Of a stretch of DNA of 64,000 bases, positions 35,760 through 44,587 are shown piece by piece; positions within the stretch are counted from its first letter, which is position 1; every line of letters begins with the position of its first letter. Location of the stretch: NCBI RefSeq assembly GCF_900129155.1, contig NZ_FQVF01000007.1:1-64000 (forward strand). Direction: 5' to 3'. Source of the stretch: Marinomonas polaris DSM 16579. Its GTDB lineage: Bacteria; Pseudomonadota; Gammaproteobacteria; Pseudomonadales; Marinomonadaceae. Position numbers and translations under genes: made by a program. The notes under the pieces are model-generated. The model did no database searches. It was given only the letters and a program-made list of their open reading frames with translations, and was not told where the DNA came from.

Positions 35760-36275
35760 ATGGCTGTTTTAACTGTACTTGAATACCCAGACAAACGCTT
35801 ACGCAAAATTGCTAAGCCAATTACCAAGTTCACTGATGAGCTGCAAACCAAAATCGACGACATGCTTGATACCATGTATGACGAGAATGGTTTGGGCTTG
35901 GCGGCGACACAAGTGGATTATCACCACCGTCTTGTGGTGATGGATTTTTCAGAAGAACGTAACGAGCCTATCGTTTTTATTAATCCAGAATTCGAAATTT
36001 TAGATGACGAGCCAAATGAATTCCAAGAAGGCTGTTTGTCTGTTCCTGGTTTTTACGAGCACATTTATCGTGCTGCGAAAGTAAGAGTCAAAGCATTAGA
36101 CCGCAACGGCAAACCATTCACTTTGGAAGTCGATGAGCTAATGGCGGTTTGTGTTCAACATGAAGTTGATCACCTAGACGGCAAACTTATGGTCGATTAT
36201 TTGACGCCTCTAAAGCGTAATCGTATTAAGAGCAAACTAGAAAAAGCCCATAAGCTAGCTCAAAAACAAGGTTAA
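35760..36275 (+). CDS. def: peptide deformylase
   Basis: A 171-residue metalloenzyme that removes the N-formyl group from nascent proteins. All three family motifs are intact: G-L-G-L-A-A-T-Q-V (about 45), E-G-C-L-S-V-P-G (about 90, metal Cys) and H-E-V-D-H-L-D-G (about 133, metal His pair and catalytic Glu). The ATG at 35760 begins [11 protein letters not shown] like other Def proteins; an ATG ten codons upstream is less likely. It is followed by a terminator and then fmt. Confidence 0.95.
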   Translation: MAVLTVLEYPDKRLRKIAKPITKFTDELQTKIDDMLDTMYDENGLGLAATQVDYHHRLVVMDFSEERNEPIVFINPEFEILDDEPNEFQEGCLSVPGFYEHIYRAAKVRVKALDRNGKPFTLEVDELMAVCVQHEVDHLDGKLMVDYLTPLKRNRIKSKLEKAHKLAQKQG

Positions 36276-36321
36276 GAAGACGACTCTTTTTAGCCAATAG
36301 ATCATTGATACTCGTATTATA

Positions 36322-36346
36322 AAATCAGGCTTTGGCCTGATTTTTT
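36322..36346 (+). terminator. terminator between def and fmt
   Basis: AAATCAGGC (36322-36330) and GCCTGATTT (36335-36343) with loop TTTG, followed by more T. It lies just before the fmt ribosome site (AAGGA), so fmt may depend on read-through or its own promoter. Confidence 0.8.
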
Positions 36347-36360
36347 GTTAAGGAACCTTT

Positions 36361-37377
36361 ATGCCAACCTCACCACTTCGTATTGTTTTTGCTGGCACAC
36401 CTGAATTCGCAGCTGCCAGCCTGCAAGCACTCTTAACAAACACAAAAGATTCAAATGCTGAAAACCAGTATCAGATCGTCGGCGTTTATACTCAGCCAGA
36501 TCGTCCAGCAGGCCGTGGTCAAAAGCTAGTTCAGAGCCCTGTTAAGCAACTTGCTATCGCCAACGACATTCCAGTTTATCAGCCATTGAATTTCAAACAG
36601 GATGAAGACAAGGCACAACTCGCAGCGTTAGAAGCTGATCTTATGATTGTCGCCGCGTACGGAATTATCCTGCCAAAAGTGGTATTGGATACGCCTAAGT
36701 TTGGTTGCATCAACGTCCACGCTTCTTTACTTCCTCGCTGGCGCGGTGCTGCTCCTATCCATCGTTCGCTGATTGCTGGCGATGGCGAAACCGGCATCAC
36801 CATAATGCAAATGGATGTTGGCTTGGATACTGGCGACATGTTGTTAAAAGCATACTGTGATATCAAACCAACAGACACCTCAGAAACGTTGCACGATCGC
36901 TTGGCGGTTCTTGGCGGAAGCGCACTAATTGAAGCTCTAGAAAAATTCAAAGCCGGCACATTGGTTCCTGAGCAACAAGATGAAAGCCTCACTTGCTACG
37001 CAGCCAAACTAACCAAGCAAGAGGGCGATGTGAACTGGTCATCGTCGGCAGAATTGATCGAGCGTCAAATTCGCGGTTTATCTCCTTGGCCAGTTGCTTA
37101 CACCAACAGCCTTGCTGGTGTGATGAAAATCCATGCAGCACACATAGCCAGCGTAAGCGATGAAGCTTCCACACCAGGCGATATTTTGGTGGTTAGCAAA
37201 GAGGGCATTATCGTTGCCACTGGGCAAGGTTCTATCCTTATTACTGAGATCCAATTTGCAGGCGGCAAGCGCATGAAAGTGCAAGACGCCTTAAATGGTA
37301 AAAACAAAGCCGCTCTAGAAATTGGTCAACGCCTTGGCGTTAATGAAAGTGAAGATAAGAGTGAGCAAACAGCATGA
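36361..37377 (+). CDS. fmt: methionyl-tRNA formyltransferase
   Basis: A 338-residue enzyme that formylates initiator Met-tRNA using 10-formyl-THF. The hydrolase-type catalytic domain (about 1-205) contains F-A-G-T-P-E-F-A-A, Q-P-D-R-P-A-G-R-G, the N-V-H-A-S-L-L-P-R-W-R-G-A-A-P-I catalytic loop and M-D-x-G-L-D-T-G-D-M. The C-terminal OB domain (about 215-320) binds tRNA. Its stop overlaps the rsmB start by four bases, so the pair is coupled. Confidence 0.96.
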   Translation: MPTSPLRIVFAGTPEFAAASLQALLTNTKDSNAENQYQIVGVYTQPDRPAGRGQKLVQSPVKQLAIANDIPVYQPLNFKQDEDKAQLAALEADLMIVAAYGIILPKVVLDTPKFGCINVHASLLPRWRGAAPIHRSLIAGDGETGITIMQMDVGLDTGDMLLKAYCDIKPTDTSETLHDRLAVLGGSALIEALEKFKAGTLVPEQQDESLTCYAAKLTKQEGDVNWSSSAELIERQIRGLSPWPVAYTNSLAGVMKIHAAHIASVSDEASTPGDILVVSKEGIIVATGQGSILITEIQFAGGKRMKVQDALNGKNKAALEIGQRLGVNESEDKSEQTA

Positions 37378-38744
37378 ACCAATACGACGAAAGCTTCTCA
37401 TCCAACACTAGCCAGCAAAGTGCTCGCCAAGTGGCGGTTAAAGTCATCACCAATATTCTGCTTCAACAGGGTTCGCTTAGTACGCAACTTGCTCGCCATC
37501 AAATGGATGTCGCAAGCGAACACGCTCCAATGCTTAAAGAATTATGCTTCGGTGTGTGTCGTCAGTACCCAAGACTAAACAGCATTGCATTGCATTTATT
37601 GGCGCATCCTTTTGAAGAAAAGGACACAGATTTATACGCTGTCTTACTTTTAGGTTTGTATCAATTAGCCTACATGAATACTCCAGACCATGCGGCAGTA
37701 AACGAAACAGTAGAAGCGTGCCGGATCTTGAAAAAAGACTGGGCAACCAAGTTAATGAATGCAGTGCTACGTCGTTACCAAAGAGAAGCTGACGAAATAG
37801 TTGAGATTCTAGAAGCTCAACCTTCAGTAGAATTCAACATGCCGAAATGGCTGGTGAAGCGTTTTAATAAGCATTGGCCAGAGCATCTTGAAGAAATAAT
37901 CGAAGCCAGTAACACGCATCCGCCGATGTGCATTCGAGTAAACGAGAGTCTCGTTTCACGTGAAACATATAAGGAGCAACTTCTAGATTTGGGTATAAAT
38001 GCAGAAGACGGCGAGTTTTCAGATTCAGCCTTGTACCTAAGAAATGCCGTTCGTGTTGGAGAGTTACCAGGTTTTGATGCAGGTTTTGTCAGCGTTCAAG
38101 ATGAAGCCGCTCAGCTTTCAGCTCATATTTTATCGCCCAAAAACGGCGAAAAAGTATTGGATGCCTGTGCAGCACCTGGTGGAAAAACAGGGCACTTATT
38201 AGAGAAAGCCAACTCTGCTGGACTAAGCTCAATGGAACTCACTGCCGTTGAACTAGAGCCTTGGCGCATGGAAAAAATCGAATCCAATTTGGCACGCCTT
38301 GGCTATTCGGCGCAGTTGATCTGTGCAGATGCGAGTGATCTTGATGCATGGTGGGATGGCGAGCATTTCGATAAAATCCTACTCGACGTTCCTTGTACGG
38401 CAACAGGTGTTATTCGTCGTAACCCAGACATTAAGATCAATCGAAAGCCAGCTGACATTGATGATCTCGTTATCATCCAGCGAGAGATTCTTAACAAGGT
38501 TTGGACAACGTTAAAATCTGGTGGCTTCATGTTGTACGCAACTTGTTCCTTGATGCCAGAAGAAAACGAACAACAAATCCAACACTTCTTAGCAAACCAA
38601 GAAGACGCGAAAGAAGTCGCGATCAATTCTTTAGCGCCTGACTTTGCGATGGAGTGGGGGATTCCTGTTAGTCACGGTAGACAACTATTTCCGCATGCAG
38701 ATGGTCACGATGGTTTCTACTACTGCCTTCTTCAAAAAGCTTAA
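37374..38744 (+). CDS. rsmB: 16S rRNA (cytosine-967-C5)-methyltransferase
   Basis: A 456-residue SAM-dependent RNA methyltransferase. The N-terminal NusB-like helical domain (about 15-155) is followed by the methyltransferase core with D-A-C-A-A-P-G-G-K-T (SAM site, about 264), L-D-V-P-C-T-A-T-G-V-I-R-R (motif IV, catalytic Cys region) and Y-A-T-C-S-L-M-P-E-E-N (motif VI, second catalytic Cys). A parS-like site sits in the coding sequence at 37952, between the two domains. The ATG overlaps the fmt stop. Confidence 0.95.
   Translation: MNQYDESFSSNTSQQSARQVAVKVITNILLQQGSLSTQLARHQMDVASEHAPMLKELCFGVCRQYPRLNSIALHLLAHPFEEKDTDLYAVLLLGLYQLAYMNTPDHAAVNETVEACRILKKDWATKLMNAVLRRYQREADEIVEILEAQPSVEFNMPKWLVKRFNKHWPEHLEEIIEASNTHPPMCIRVNESLVSRETYKEQLLDLGINAEDGEFSDSALYLRNAVRVGELPGFDAGFVSVQDEAAQLSAHILSPKNGEKVLDACAAPGGKTGHLLEKANSAGLSSMELTAVELEPWRMEKIESNLARLGYSAQLICADASDLDAWWDGEHFDKILLDVPCTATGVIRRNPDIKINRKPADIDDLVIIQREILNKVWTTLKSGGFMLYATCSLMPEENEQQIQHFLANQEDAKEVAINSLAPDFAMEWGIPVSHGRQLFPHADGHDGFYYCLLQKA
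37952..37967. other. parS site within rsmB (15/16 match)
   Basis: CGTTTCACGTGAAACA has a single mismatch, at the first base, to TGTTTCACGTGAAACA. It lies in rsmB, encoding V-S-R-E-T. Distance to oriC is about 18.6 kb. Confidence 0.7.
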
Positions 38745-38826
38745 GCCGTCTAGTAAGTAGAAATAAAAAAAACAGGCACAGATCATCTCAAGCAAATGAC
38801 TGAAAAATAAGTCGTTTTATAAAAAG

Positions 38827-38874
38827 GCCCGACAAATTGTTTCACATGAAACACAGTTTGTTGGGCATTTTTTT
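38827..38874 (+). terminator. rsmB terminator enclosing a parS palindrome
   Basis: GCCCGACAAA (38827-38836) pairs with TTTGTTGGGC (38857-38866) with one G-U pair, followed by A and seven T. The 20-base loop contains the palindrome TGTTTCACATGAAACA, which would itself extend the stem. It ends the def-fmt-rsmB transcript. Confidence 0.75.
38838..38853. other. parS site in terminator loop (15/16 match)
   Basis: TGTTTCACATGAAACA differs from consensus parS only at one of the two central bases (CACATG instead of CACGTG). It lies about 17.7 kb from oriC and is inside the rsmB terminator hairpin. Confidence 0.6.
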
Positions 38875-39147
38875 GAGTTCAATTAATATTAGTCCATGCT
38901 GATAGCGAACTTGCCTCTCAGTTTCAACACTGGATAAGTAACAAAAGAAATCTCATTACATGATCATCCAAAATAATTACGAGTATTTATCAAGTTCAAG
39001 TTAAATAATTGTCCTTATGTGGGTAAACTTGCTCTACTTGATTCGAGCAAAAATTATGCACGCTCGATCAACCCAAACGACTCAATTTTGACATTTGAAT
39101 TAATACACTAAACAAAGAGCCGAAAAAATCACGCTCTAAGGCAGACT
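38875..39147 (+). promoter_or_regulatory. non-coding region before trkA with candidate promoter
   Basis: No coding frame is seen. A consensus -35 TTGACA is at 39088-39093, followed 15 bases later by TAAACA as a possible -10 (39109-39114), 34 bp before the trkA ATG. The spacing is short, so the promoter call is tentative. Nothing else was recognised in this A+T-rich stretch. Confidence 0.45.
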
Positions 39148-40521
39148 ATGAAAATCATCATTATAGGCGCGGGGCAGGTTGGCGCCACGCTTGCGGAAAA
39201 CTTGGCAAGTGAAGATAACGATATTACCGTCATTGATACAGATTTAACCCGCCTTAGAGAACTGCAAGATCGTCTCGACATTCAAACAGTTGAGGGCAGT
39301 GGCTCACACCCAGCTGTATTAGATCAAGCCGGTTGCAACGATGCTGACATGCTCATTGCGGTGAGTAACCAAGATGAAACCAATATGATCGCCTGTCAGA
39401 TTGCTCATACCTTATTTAAAACACCGACTAAAATAGGTCGCGTCCGTTCTAGCGCTTATGCAAATTATCCAGAACTCTTTGTTGATTCAGCTATTCCAAT
39501 GGATGTTCGTATCAGCCCAGAAAAAGAAGTGACTAAACATTTAAGCCGCTTGATTCGTTATCCAGGCGCGTTGCAGGTTATGGAATTTGCGGAAGGCAAA
39601 GTACAGTTAGTTGTAGTCAAAGCGGAAAAGGGTGGTCCACTGATCGATCAACCAATCAGCTTTTTGAAAGAACACATGCCATCAATCCAAACTCGTATCG
39701 CAGCAATTTATCGTGACGGTAAATCTATTTCTCCTGACGGCAACACACACATTCGCGCTAACGACGAAGTCTTCTTTCTAACCGCTCAACGTGACGTATT
39801 AGATGTGATGAGTGAACTGCGTCCTTTGGACGTTCCTTATCGACGCATTATCATCGCTGGCGGCGGTAACATTGGTGAGCGTTTGGCACAGAGTTTAGAA
39901 AAAGAATACCGCGTTAAAATCATCGAACGTGATCCTGAACGCTGTCGTTATTTGTCTGAAACTTTGGACAACACCATAGTACTAAACGGCGATGCGTCTA
40001 AGCAGGAATTACTGCTTGAAGAAAATATAGAATCCACTGACGTATTCTGTGCATTAACCAATAACGATGAAGCCAATATCATGTCTTCCATGCTGGCAAA
40101 AGTACTCGGCGTTCGCACAGTTATGACCATCATCAATAACCCAGCCTATGTAGACATCGTTCAAGAAGGCATGATCGATATTGCGATTTCGCCACAACAA
40201 ACCACCATCAGTTCACTATTAAGTTATATCCGACGCGGTGACGTGGTAAACGTTCACTCGATGCGCAAAGGTGCTGCGGAAGCATTAGAAGCGGTCGCAC
40301 ACGGTGATTATCGTTCTTCAAAAGTGGTTGGCCGCAGTATTGCCAATTTGAATTTGCCTGAAGGCGCAACCATTGGCGCCATCGTTCGTGAAGACGATTT
40401 GATTGTTGCCACCAGCGAATTGGTGATCCAAGCAGAAGATCACGTCATCATTTTCGTGACCAACAAAAAACAAATTCCAGCGGTAGAGCAGCTATTCCAA
40501 GTGGGTTTAAGCTTCTTTTAA
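39148..40521 (+). CDS. trkA: Trk potassium uptake regulatory subunit
   Basis: A 457-residue peripheral membrane protein with two RCK modules, each a Rossmann nucleotide-binding domain plus a TrkA-C domain. The first starts I-I-G-A-G-Q-V-G-A-T-L-A-E-N (residue 4), and the second I-I-A-G-G-G-N-I-G-E-R-L-A (about 233). It gates TrkH according to NAD(H)/ATP binding. It follows rsmB as in many gammaproteobacteria and precedes trkH by about 100 bp. Confidence 0.96.
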   Translation: MKIIIIGAGQVGATLAENLASEDNDITVIDTDLTRLRELQDRLDIQTVEGSGSHPAVLDQAGCNDADMLIAVSNQDETNMIACQIAHTLFKTPTKIGRVRSSAYANYPELFVDSAIPMDVRISPEKEVTKHLSRLIRYPGALQVMEFAEGKVQLVVVKAEKGGPLIDQPISFLKEHMPSIQTRIAAIYRDGKSISPDGNTHIRANDEVFFLTAQRDVLDVMSELRPLDVPYRRIIIAGGGNIGERLAQSLEKEYRVKIIERDPERCRYLSETLDNTIVLNGDASKQELLLEENIESTDVFCALTNNDEANIMSSMLAKVLGVRTVMTIINNPAYVDIVQEGMIDIAISPQQTTISSLLSYIRRGDVVNVHSMRKGAAEALEAVAHGDYRSSKVVGRSIANLNLPEGATIGAIVREDDLIVATSELVIQAEDHVIIFVTNKKQIPAVEQLFQVGLSFF

Positions 40522-40625
40522 TTTGAATGCTTTTTAGCAAAAAATAGAAGCCTGACTCAATTGGCTTCACCTGATTTTTAACATTGACCCGGCACAAGAA
40601 TGACGTCGGGGTCTAGGAAGCAAGT

Positions 40626-42074
40626 ATGCATTTTAGTGTTATTTTACGTGTCATCGGATTATTGGTAATGGTGTTCAGTGTGTCGCTGATTCCACCCATT
40701 ATCGTTTCTTTGATTTATTCTGATGGCGCACTCAATGCGTTTCTTTATGCATTGGGCGTGAATTTATTAGGCGGCTTTCTTCTATGGTTCCCAGTTCGGA
40801 ATGAACGTGGGGAGTTAAAAATTCGTGATGGTTTCTTAGTCACTGTGTTGTTCTGGACAGTACTAGGCTTGTTCGGTTCGGTGCCTTTCTTCTTAGCCGA
40901 AACACCAGACCTAACTTTCACAGATGCCTTGTTCGAATCTATCTCAGGACTCACTACAACAGGGGCAACCATACTCACTGGCATTGATGCTTTACCTCAA
41001 TCAATTCTGTTTTATCGCCAGTTACTTACTTGGTTAGGTGGCATGGGTATCATCGTATTGGCCGTTGCCATCATGCCGATGTTGGGCATCGGTGGTATGC
41101 AGCTGTATCGCGCTGAAACACCGGGGCCCGTAAAAGACACTAAACTCACACCACGAATTGCCGAAACTGCGAAAGCACTTTGGTACATTTATGCGACCTT
41201 AACCAGCGTTTGTGCCTTGGGTTATTGGATCGCTGGAATGAGTTTATTTGATGCGATTTGTCATAGTTTCTCAACGGTGGCTATTGGTGGTTTCTCGACT
41301 CATGATGAGAGTATTGGTTATTTCAATAGTGTCGCTATTGAGATGATTTGTACCTTCTTTATGATTGTATCGGCGTTCAACTTCGCACTGCATTTCTACG
41401 CTTGGCGTCACAAAAGCGTGTGGCATTATTTTAAAGATCCGGAAGCACGTTTCTTTTTATTGATACTTTCCAGCACAGTTATTTTGGCAATTCTCGTACT
41501 TGCTATGACGTCGACTTACGACTGGAGTACCTCAATACGCTATGCTGTATTCGAGAGTGTATCAATTGCGACAACGTCCGGTTTCAGTACATCAGACTTT
41601 GCTAGCTGGCCGCATTTTTTACCCTTCTTATTGATCGTCACCTCGTTTGTCGGTGGCTGTGCCAGTTCGACCGGTGGTGGTATGAAGGTTATTCGTATAC
41701 TTCTGATCCTCAAGCAAGGTATGCGAGAGATCAAACGCTTGATTCACCCAAACGCTGTTATTCCGGTTAAGGTGGGCGGCAAAGCCATCAATGAACGAGT
41801 TGTGTCTGCGGTATGGGGATTCTTCTCAGCCTACTTATTAGTTTACGTGGTGCTAATGATTGGCCTAATGGCAACAGGATTAGATCAGGTAACGGCTTGG
41901 TCTGCCGTTGCTGCGACATTAAATAACTTGGGGCCAGGTTTGGGCGACGTAGCTTCCAGTTTTACCAGCGTCAGCGACCCTGCAAAATGGATGCTGTGTT
42001 TTTCTATGTTGTTGGGTCGTTTGGAAGTATTTACTTTATTGGTGTTGTTCACGCCAATGTTCTGGCAAAAATAG
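40626..42074 (+). CDS. trkH: Trk potassium channel/transporter membrane subunit
   Basis: A 482-residue membrane protein with four M1-P-M2 repeats forming one pore. The selectivity-filter glycines are seen as T-T-T-G-A-T (about 112), A-I-G-G-F-S-T (about 220), T-T-S-G-F-S-T (about 318) and L-N-N-L-G-P-G-L (about 435). It works with TrkA. AGGAAG lies upstream of the ATG. A second, unrelated-copy K+ system (KtrAB) occurs at 60.8-62.8 kb. Confidence 0.95.
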   Translation: MHFSVILRVIGLLVMVFSVSLIPPIIVSLIYSDGALNAFLYALGVNLLGGFLLWFPVRNERGELKIRDGFLVTVLFWTVLGLFGSVPFFLAETPDLTFTDALFESISGLTTTGATILTGIDALPQSILFYRQLLTWLGGMGIIVLAVAIMPMLGIGGMQLYRAETPGPVKDTKLTPRIAETAKALWYIYATLTSVCALGYWIAGMSLFDAICHSFSTVAIGGFSTHDESIGYFNSVAIEMICTFFMIVSAFNFALHFYAWRHKSVWHYFKDPEARFFLLILSSTVILAILVLAMTSTYDWSTSIRYAVFESVSIATTSGFSTSDFASWPHFLPFLLIVTSFVGGCASSTGGGMKVIRILLILKQGMREIKRLIHPNAVIPVKVGGKAINERVVSAVWGFFSAYLLVYVVLMIGLMATGLDQVTAWSAVAATLNNLGPGLGDVASSFTSVSDPAKWMLCFSMLLGRLEVFTLLVLFTPMFWQK

Positions 42075-42112
42075 AAAGCGCTAAAATTAGATAACGCATA
42101 AGGATCAAGACA

Positions 42113-42586
42113 GTGACACCGGCGATTAACCAACTTAGAAAACTGAAGATTGCGTTTAGTATTCACGAATATGAACACGATCCACATTGTTCTAATTTTG
42201 GCGAAGAGGCCGCAGAGAAACTCAATCTCGATCCTTCTTGTGTGTTCAAGACTCTATTAGTCACCGACGACAAAAATACCTTCGTCACCATTGTGCCAGT
42301 GACTGGTACCTTAAATTTAAAACGAGCTGCCAGTGCGCTAGGCGTTAAAAAATTACACATGGCAGACGTGAAAGATGCCGAGCGACTTACTGGTTATTTG
42401 GTTGGCGGTATCAGCCCAGTAGGGCAAAAGAAAAGCCTCATCACTTGTATTGACCAAAGTGCACAGACGTTTGAAAAAATCTATGTCAGCGGCGGACAAC
42501 GAGGACTGGATATCGGCCTAGCGCCAAATGATCTTAGCCGCACCTGTCGTAACGCCATCTTCGCAGCGATTGGTGAAGTAAAATAA
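42113..42586 (+). CDS. ybaK: Cys-tRNA(Pro)/Cys-tRNA(Cys) deacylase, YbaK type
   Basis: A 157-residue trans-editing enzyme that hydrolyses misacylated Cys-tRNA(Pro). YbaK features are the K-T-L-L-V segment, the G-x-L-N-L-K-R-A-A loop with catalytic Lys, the V-G-G-I-S-P-V-G loop and S-G-G-Q-R-G-L near the end. Start is a GTG with AAGGA eight bases before. It follows trkH by 38 bp and may be cotranscribed with it. Confidence 0.92.
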   Translation: MTPAINQLRKLKIAFSIHEYEHDPHCSNFGEEAAEKLNLDPSCVFKTLLVTDDKNTFVTIVPVTGTLNLKRAASALGVKKLHMADVKDAERLTGYLVGGISPVGQKKSLITCIDQSAQTFEKIYVSGGQRGLDIGLAPNDLSRTCRNAIFAAIGEVK

Positions 42587-42647
42587 CGCTCAACACCATG
42601 ATGAAATAGTAACGAAACAAACAACGTAATTCAAAAAAGGCATTCCT

Positions 42648-43205
42648 ATGGCGCAAATTAAACCCATCATTCTATTAGACCGAGACGGCGTCATTAACCA
42701 AGACTCAGACGCTTATGTAAAATCTGTCGATGAGTGGCAGCCTATCTCTGGCAGCATTAAATCCATTGCGGCATTGTCCAAAGCAGGCTTTAAAGTCTTT
42801 GTGGTAACTAACCAATCAGGCATTGCTCGTGGCTATTATGACGAAGCCACACTGCATGCCATGCACGATAAAATGACCGCGCTAGTCAAAGCAGAAGGCG
42901 GTAAAGTGGATGGCATTCAATACTGCCCTCATGGCCCAGATGATGACTGCAACTGCCGCAAACCCAAAAGCGGTATGATTGAAGCGATTGAAGCAGAACT
43001 AGGCTTATCATTCGAAGACAACCCAGCCATTATGGTCGGAGACTCTCTACGAGATCTTCAGGCAGGAAATGCTCGTGGTTGTTCACCAGTATTGGTTTTA
43101 ACAGGAAAGGGCCGTGAAACGCAGTACAAGACGATAGACTTCCCATTCAGCGTCTACACAGATCTTGCCGCATTCACCATTGCGACACTGCACAAATACA
43201 GCTAA
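42648..43205 (+). CDS. gmhB: D-glycero-beta-D-manno-heptose 1,7-bisphosphate 7-phosphatase
   Basis: A 185-residue HAD phosphatase in ADP-heptose synthesis for lipopolysaccharide core. The nucleophile motif L-L-D-R-D-G-V-I-N (about 10), V-V-T-N-Q-S-G-I-A-R-G, and a late M-V-G-D-S-L-R-D-L-Q motif are intact. The zinc-binding loop C-P-H-G-P-D-D-D-C-N-C (about 92-102) is diagnostic for GmhB as opposed to HisB. It ends before a bidirectional terminator. Confidence 0.94.
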   Translation: MAQIKPIILLDRDGVINQDSDAYVKSVDEWQPISGSIKSIAALSKAGFKVFVVTNQSGIARGYYDEATLHAMHDKMTALVKAEGGKVDGIQYCPHGPDDDCNCRKPKSGMIEAIEAELGLSFEDNPAIMVGDSLRDLQAGNARGCSPVLVLTGKGRETQYKTIDFPFSVYTDLAAFTIATLHKYS

Positions 43206-43234
43206 CCGGATTTAGAGAGTTTACAATCTAAAAA

Positions 43235-43270
43235 AATACCTTGTTAGTGGACATTCACTAACAAGGTATT
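43235..43270. terminator. terminator between gmhB and MFS gene
   Basis: AATACCTTGTTAGTG (43235-43249) and CACTAACAAGGTATT (43256-43270) are perfect 15-bp arms with a 6-base loop. On the minus strand the stem is followed by TTTTT, so it certainly suits the MFS gene; by position it can also stop gmhB. Confidence 0.85.
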
Positions 43271-43282
43271 CGAATGCAACAG

Positions 43283-44413
43283 CTAACTGCCTCGCGTCAT
43301 CCCAGCCAATCTCTGCCAACTAAACACCATTAATAACGCTAGAACCAATAAAAGATACGGAAACGCTGCGGCACTAAAGACCTCGATAATTGGCCCAGTT
43401 AACGACGGTGCCACCAAAGCACCTAATCCACAACACACAAAAACGTACCCCGTACGTTTGCCATTGAGCGCCATAATGCTGTTGGCATAGGAGAACAACA
43501 TTGGAAAAAATGCCGAACATCCCAAACCCAACCACAAGGCAATCACCACTAACGAAGCATCGGAAAAAATCATCATCAAACTTCCGCTGAAACTCACCAC
43601 CAGCAAACCATAGATACCTTGTCGGGGCGTAATCCAACGCAACAAAAATACCGAGAACAAACGACCCAACGACAAACTCACAAAGAACCAAGTAACCAAA
43701 ATAGCCGCGGTATTTTGATCTTCACCAGACAGAACAGCATAAGTACTGATCCAACCAGCGATAGTTATTTCAAAACCCACATATAAGAAAATGACAGTTA
43801 GAAATGCCAAAAAAGTCGCTTTTTGTTTTGTCGCTGGCACTACTTCACTGGCTCGGACTTCGAAGGTTGGACTCGGTTGTCGCCATAACAACAACGGCAG
43901 AAGCAAAGCGTAAAGCGCCACCATCCAATAACCTGCGCCATAACCATGACCCGTCCACTGAGCGAACACCAAAATCAAGGGTGCAAGCATAGATCCAGCA
44001 CTGTGACACAAATGTAAAATGGTGACATAAGAGCCAACTTTTTCTTTATGCAGCCACAGCATCATCATATTGCCACCCGCATTAGCCGATACTTCTGTCG
44101 CGCCTAGCAAGAAAAACAACACCACCAGCATCGACAATCCAGTCGAGAACGGCACCAGCACCAATCCGGTAATCATGCAGAGCAGCATTACGATAAGGTA
44201 ATGATGACCTTGCCAGCGATCAAACATCCTCCCCGCCAACAAAGCGCCGAGAATATTACCTATGGCACGCGCAGTAAAAACAATTGAGATTTCAGCAACA
44301 GAGGCATCAATTAAGTCGGCCAAGTAAATCAAACTCGGTCCTAGCAAGCCCGCGACCGCGCCGACAGCAATAAACATGGCACAATACAGCGCAGTTCGAG
44401 TTAATTCATTCAT
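43283..44413 (-). CDS. MFS transporter
   Basis: A 376-residue inner-membrane transporter with about twelve helices. The first conserved loop, between helices 2 and 3, reads G-A-L-L-A-G-R-M-F-D-R-W-Q-G, the major-facilitator motif. Helix 5 has the G-S-M-L-A-P segment. The substrate is unknown. It is divergent from the AraC regulator and shares its A+T-rich promoter region with a strong Fur box, so an iron-related role such as siderophore export is possible but unproven. Confidence 0.88.
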   Translation of the reverse strand: MNELTRTALYCAMFIAVGAVAGLLGPSLIYLADLIDASVAEISIVFTARAIGNILGALLAGRMFDRWQGHHYLIVMLLCMITGLVLVPFSTGLSMLVVLFFLLGATEVSANAGGNMMMLWLHKEKVGSYVTILHLCHSAGSMLAPLILVFAQWTGHGYGAGYWMVALYALLLPLLLWRQPSPTFEVRASEVVPATKQKATFLAFLTVIFLYVGFEITIAGWISTYAVLSGEDQNTAAILVTWFFVSLSLGRLFSVFLLRWITPRQGIYGLLVVSFSGSLMMIFSDASLVVIALWLGLGCSAFFPMLFSYANSIMALNGKRTGYVFVCCGLGALVAPSLTGPIIEVFSAAAFPYLLLVLALLMVFSWQRLAGMTRGS

Positions 44414-44552
44414 CGGGCAACATCCATTTTAAATATTATTTTTGAATGGTATAAAGATGATTTTGATTTAATCACGCAACTTGATTAATTAATAGCCACC
44501 AATAACAAAATCTCTAACGACCATAGAATCGATTGGCATTAAAAATAAAATA

Positions 44553-44571
44553 GATAATAATGATTATTATT
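44553..44571. promoter_or_regulatory. Fur box between MFS and AraC genes
   Basis: GATAATAATGATTATTATT includes a perfect 17-bp palindrome centred on G44562 (ATAATAAT-G-ATTATTAT). It corresponds closely to the Fur consensus and lies 17 bp upstream of the AraC start. Confidence 0.7.
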
Positions 44572-44587
44572 TTTCCTAAATCGACTT

